From Planctomycetota bacterium (GTDB taxonomy: Bacteria > Planctomycetota > Brocadiia > SM23-32), in assembly GCA_030604585.1 (NCBI GenBank), contig JAUVVP010000090.1, positions 1 to 7,232 on the forward strand: a stretch of DNA of 7,232 nucleotides, read 5' to 3'. A program made the translations under genes and the position numbers. Shown here piece after piece: positions 4,687-7,232 of this stretch (its first letter is position 1; every line of letters starts with the position of its first letter). Below the pieces are notes generated by a model. That model worked only from the letters and a program-made list of their open reading frames with translations. It ran no database searches and was not told the origin of the DNA.

Positions 4687-6063
4687 TCATTCGGCGAGGC
4701 GTTCTTTCCACGTGTTGAGCTGACGCTCAACTTCCGAGGGGGATGAAGAGCCGTGTGAGCGGTAGTTCTCGACGCAATTCTGCGTGCCAAGCACCTGATA
4801 GACGTCCTCCGCGATGACCTCGCTGAAGGAGCAGAGCTGTTCGAGGCTGAGTTCCTGGAGCGTCACGCCGTCGGCGGCGGCGGCCCGCACGACCCGCCCG
4901 ACCGCCTCGTGGGCCTCGCGGAACGGCACGCCGCGCCCGACCAGATAGTCGGCGAGGGCGGTTGCGTCCATGTGTCCCCTGGCGCAGGCCCGGGCGACGT
5001 TCTCCTTCTTGAAGGCCGTGGTGCGCACCAGCTCAGCGGCCACCTGGAGGGAGCTGCGGACCGTGTCAACGGCGTCGAAGAGCGCCTCCTTGTCCTCCTG
5101 CATGTCGCGGTTGTAGGCCAGGGGCAGGCCCTTGAAGACGGTCAGCAGCGCCATCAGGTCGCCGTAGAGGCGCCCGCACTTGCCGCGCAGCAGCTCCAGC
5201 ACGTCGGCGTTCTTCTTCTGCGGCATGATGCTGGAGCCGGTGCAGAAGGCCTCGTCCATGTCCACGAAGTCGAACTCGGGCGTGGACCAGATGAGCCATT
5301 CTTCGGCCAGACGCGACAGGTGCAGCGCCACCAAGCAAAGGTCGCCGACGAACTCGATGACGAAGTCGCGGTCGCTGACGGCGTCTATGCTGTTGGAGAA
5401 GCACCGGTCGAATCCCAGCTCCTCGGCCGCGCTCCGGGGGTCAATGGGCAGGGACGTGCCGGCCAGCGCGCAGGCCCCCAGGGGACTGACGTTCAAGCGC
5501 GCCCTGCAATCCCCCAGGCGGCCGCGGTCGCGCTCGAACATCTCCACGTAGGCCAGCAGGACGTGGGCCAGCAGCACCGGCTGGGCGTGCTGGAGGTGGG
5601 TGAAGCCGGGCACGATGAGCTCCCGGTACTCTTCTGCCTTCTCCAGCAGGGCCCGCTGGCAGTCCGTCAGCAATGCGAGGAATCCATCGAGTGCCCCGCG
5701 GCTCCAGAGCTTCAGGTCGCAGGCCACCTGGTCGTTGCGGCTGCGGGCGGTGTGGAGCTTGCGCCCGGCGTCGCCGATGCGGCGTATCAGCGCCGCCTCG
5801 ATGTTCATGTGCACGTCTTCGAGCGGCACCTGGAACTCGAACGTGCCGGCCTCGATCTCCCGTTCGATATCGCGCAGGCCCTCGCGGATCGCGACCAGTC
5901 CCGTCTCGCTCACCAGCCCGCAGCGGGCCAGCATCTCGGCATGCGCAATGCTGCCGCGGATGTCCTCGTGGTAGAGCCTCCGGTCGAACGAGACCGACTC
6001 GGTGAACTGCTCCACCATCTGGTCGGTGTCCTTCTCGAATCGGCCGCCCCAGGGCTTCTTCAT
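4687..6063 (-). CDS. argH: Argininosuccinate lyase
   Basis: ArgH splits argininosuccinate into arginine and fumarate, the last step of arginine synthesis. It acts in the cytosol as a homotetramer of the fumarase/aspartase superfamily. The 458-residue length is normal. Landmarks are the N-terminal MKKPWGGRF, HTARSRNDQ (104-112, substrate binding), FTHLQHAQP (154-162, with catalytic His156), the superfamily signature GSSIMPQKKN (276-285, catalytic serine loop) and a complete C-terminal domain ending ERQLNTWKERLAE. ADVLELLRGK follows the signature where many family members have PDVLE. The start at 6063 begins at the conserved N-terminus and has AAAGGA ten bases upstream; extension to 6129 would add unconserved sequence. 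argG is not nearby. A truncated relative of this gene lies at 3416-3699. Confidence 0.98.
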   Translation of the reverse strand: MKKPWGGRFEKDTDQMVEQFTESVSFDRRLYHEDIRGSIAHAEMLARCGLVSETGLVAIREGLRDIEREIEAGTFEFQVPLEDVHMNIEAALIRRIGDAGRKLHTARSRNDQVACDLKLWSRGALDGFLALLTDCQRALLEKAEEYRELIVPGFTHLQHAQPVLLAHVLLAYVEMFERDRGRLGDCRARLNVSPLGACALAGTSLPIDPRSAAEELGFDRCFSNSIDAVSDRDFVIEFVGDLCLVALHLSRLAEEWLIWSTPEFDFVDMDEAFCTGSSIMPQKKNADVLELLRGKCGRLYGDLMALLTVFKGLPLAYNRDMQEDKEALFDAVDTVRSSLQVAAELVRTTAFKKENVARACARGHMDATALADYLVGRGVPFREAHEAVGRVVRAAAADGVTLQELSLEQLCSFSEVIAEDVYQVLGTQNCVENYRSHGSSSPSEVERQLNTWKERLAE

Positions 6064-6133
6064 CTGACCCCGTTCCTTTCGCGGGAAGATCACAGCGCTC
6101 GAAGACCCGTGCCGCAACTGATGGTTCATCCAT

Positions 6134-6162
6134 AATCTATTGCAATCCGGGGGCTATTTCAA
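6134..6162 (-). promoter_or_regulatory. Candidate sigma-70-type promoter of argH
   Basis: On the minus strand, TTGAAA (6157-6162; 5 of 6) is followed by exactly 17 bases and then TAGATT (6134-6139; 4 of 6). Transcription would start near 6127, leaving a leader of about 64 nt before the argH ATG. No clear ARG-box palindrome is visible around it. It probably also drives the downstream zinc-ribbon gene. Confidence 0.5.
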
Positions 6163-6340
6163 TGCGTGGGGGGAGCAGGACTCGCCGGATGCCTGGTTCT
6201 GCATCTCTTGCCACTGAAGAAAGGGATGGCTTTCAAGGGGGACGCGAACCGGCGATTGCACTTTCACCGAGCGGCTGAACCGCTACAATGAAGGCCCCGG
6301 TTGCCCGGCACGGGTGAGCGGTCCCTTCAGGCCGTCCGCG

Positions 6341-6356
6341 AAAAGGAGATGTGGTG
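6341..6356 (+). promoter_or_regulatory. Ribosome-binding site deciding the hydrolase start
   Basis: AAAAGGAG (6341-6348) precedes two adjacent in-frame GTG codons at 6351 and 6354. The spacing is 2 bases to the first and 5 to the second, so the second is favoured. The ATG at 6349 is not usable, because its frame reads ATG TGG TGA. Confidence 0.65.
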
Positions 6357-7232
6357 AAACAGAGGTTCTACGCGCCGTCTCAGTACCATCTGAGCCTGAT
6401 GGCGAGGACGGAACGGGAGCTCGCCTGGACGGGGCAGGAGTTCGGCCCGTGGCAGATGCGCCTGCGCGCCAGGCTCAGAGGGCTGCTCGGCGGGTTCCCC
6501 GACCGGAGGCCGCCCCTCAACGTCGAGGAGATCGAGAGGGAGGAGACGGACGAGTATGTGCGCATGAAGATCGTCTTCGCCGCCGAGGAGTGCGCCGACG
6601 TGCCGGCGCACCTGCTGGTGCCCAAGGGCGAGACCCATCCGCTGCCGGCCATGGTCTGCCTGCAAGGGCACTCGCCCGGCATGCACATCTCCATCGGCCA
6701 GGCACGCGACGAGCGAGAGGAAGAGTCCATAGCCGGCGACAGGGACTTCGCAGTCCAGGCGGTGCTGAACGGCTTCGTGGCGCTGGCGCTCGAACAGCGC
6801 TGCTTCGGCGAAAGGGCCGAGACCCTCCAGCAGCGCCGCTGGGAGCACGCCTGCCTGGACGCCGTCTTCCACTCGCTGATGCTGGGGAGGACGCTGCTGG
6901 GCGAGCGCATCTGGGACGTGATGTGCGCCATAGACCTGCTGCAGGAGCAGCCCGAGGTGGACCCCGACCGCATCGCCTGCATGGGCAACTCGGGCGGCGG
7001 GACCGTGACCTTCTACGCCGCGTGCCTGGAGCCGCGCATCCGCCTCGCCGTGGCGTCCTGCTCCTTCTGCACGTTCGCGCACTCGACGATGCGCATACGG
7101 CACTGCGGCGACAACTACATCCCCGGCATCCTGCGCGTGGCGGAGATGGGCGAACTGGCGGGCCTCATACCACCCCGCAAGCTGATCGTGGTGGCCGGCG
7201 AGCAGGACGATATCTCCCCCATCGAGGGAACC
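6354..7232 (+). CDS. Alpha/beta hydrolase, esterase-like (3' end beyond window)
   Basis: The frame stays open for 293 codons to the right edge, so the gene is cut by the window rather than broken. I translated it directly. It resembles the acetyl-xylan-esterase/dienelactone-hydrolase-like branch (Abhydrolase_7 type) of the alpha/beta hydrolases. Visible elements are an N-terminal helical region, LQGHSPGMHIS (oxyanion-hole region), EQRCFGER, the nucleophile elbow GNSGGG with Ser213, CGDNYIPGILRVAEMGELAG (a conserved segment of this branch), and GEQDDISP with D285 (or D286) as the likely acid. The catalytic histidine should lie past the window end. No signal peptide is seen, so it is probably cytosolic. 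Substrate is unknown; small acyl esters are a family-based guess. The GTG start at 6354 has a strong AAGGAG five bases upstream. It is divergent from argH. Confidence 0.88.
   Translation, partial: MKQRFYAPSQYHLSLMARTERELAWTGQEFGPWQMRLRARLRGLLGGFPDRRPPLNVEEIEREETDEYVRMKIVFAAEECADVPAHLLVPKGETHPLPAMVCLQGHSPGMHISIGQARDEREEESIAGDRDFAVQAVLNGFVALALEQRCFGERAETLQQRRWEHACLDAVFHSLMLGRTLLGERIWDVMCAIDLLQEQPEVDPDRIACMGNSGGGTVTFYAACLEPRIRLAVASCSFCTFAHSTMRIRHCGDNYIPGILRVAEMGELAGLIPPRKLIVVAGEQDDISPIEGT

Noticed and set aside
4653..4790. Upstream extension of the zinc-ribbon gene to 4790
   Set aside because: It would overlap the conserved argH C-terminus in another frame and has no recognisable content. The ribbon starts exactly at the ATG at 4652.
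6064..6129. Upstream extension of argH to 6129
   Set aside because: The conserved family N-terminus (MKKPWGGRF) begins at 6063 with its own ribosome-binding site, and the extension is unconserved and overlaps the expected leader.
4909..6135. Long plus-strand open frame (408 codons)
   Set aside because: Antisense to argH, which is certain from its motifs. Part of it recurs over the argH remnant only because the DNA is duplicated.
6256..6289. Promoter for the hydrolase: TTGCAC (6256-6261) and TACAAT (6284-6289)
   Set aside because: The -10 box is good, but the 22-base spacing is too long and the closer TTTCAC (6262-6267) is a poor -35. Left as a possible -10 only.
6327..7103. Minus-strand open frame (258 codons)
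   Set aside because: Antisense to the alpha/beta hydrolase, whose nucleophile elbow, oxyanion region and ribosome-binding site support the plus strand.

Overview
The window is GC-rich bacterial chromosomal DNA with six protein-coding genes and one broken gene copy. Left to right, with strand, they are: a PHP-family phosphoesterase (-), trpD (+), a membrane-anchored HEAT/TPR protein (-), an internal fragment of argH (-), a zinc-ribbon multi-pass membrane protein (-), intact argH (-), and the 5' part of an alpha/beta hydrolase gene (+) that runs off the right edge. Two traits recall Planctomycetota or related PVC-type genomes: a short N-terminal CxC...CxxC zinc ribbon on a membrane protein, and amino-acid biosynthesis genes scattered outside operons. 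This placement is inference; no rRNA or other marker gene is present.

Region 1-626 holds no confident gene. It carries palindromic elements: an inverted pair of hairpins (179-255), a small GC hairpin (406-424) and a 96-nt nested palindrome with one exact centre (446-541). The PHP gene (627-1274, -) and trpD (1441-2451, +) diverge from a gap holding another palindrome (1336-1433). Its right arm ends at the trpD ribosome-binding site, and its loop contains the best trpD promoter candidate. trpD and the TPR gene converge on a 20-nt hairpin that contains both stop codons.

Region 3293-6063 is the most unusual part. Intact argH (4687-6063) is followed 34 nt downstream by the zinc-ribbon membrane gene (3729-4652). 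Beyond that lies a second, partial copy of argH (3416-3699), about 96% identical over 279 aligned bases. The copy has lost both ends and exactly 70 internal codons, and the loss falls between two imperfect direct repeats in the parent gene. This looks like an old duplication remnant, possibly of an argH-membrane gene unit.

Functionally, trpD (tryptophan) and argH (arginine) are housekeeping biosynthetic genes. The PHP protein and the partial hydrolase are metabolic enzymes of unknown substrate, and the TPR and zinc-ribbon proteins are probable envelope proteins. No mobile-element transposase, CRISPR array, tRNA or rRNA was seen. The novelty here is structural (palindromes and the argH remnant) rather than a recognisable new multigene system.
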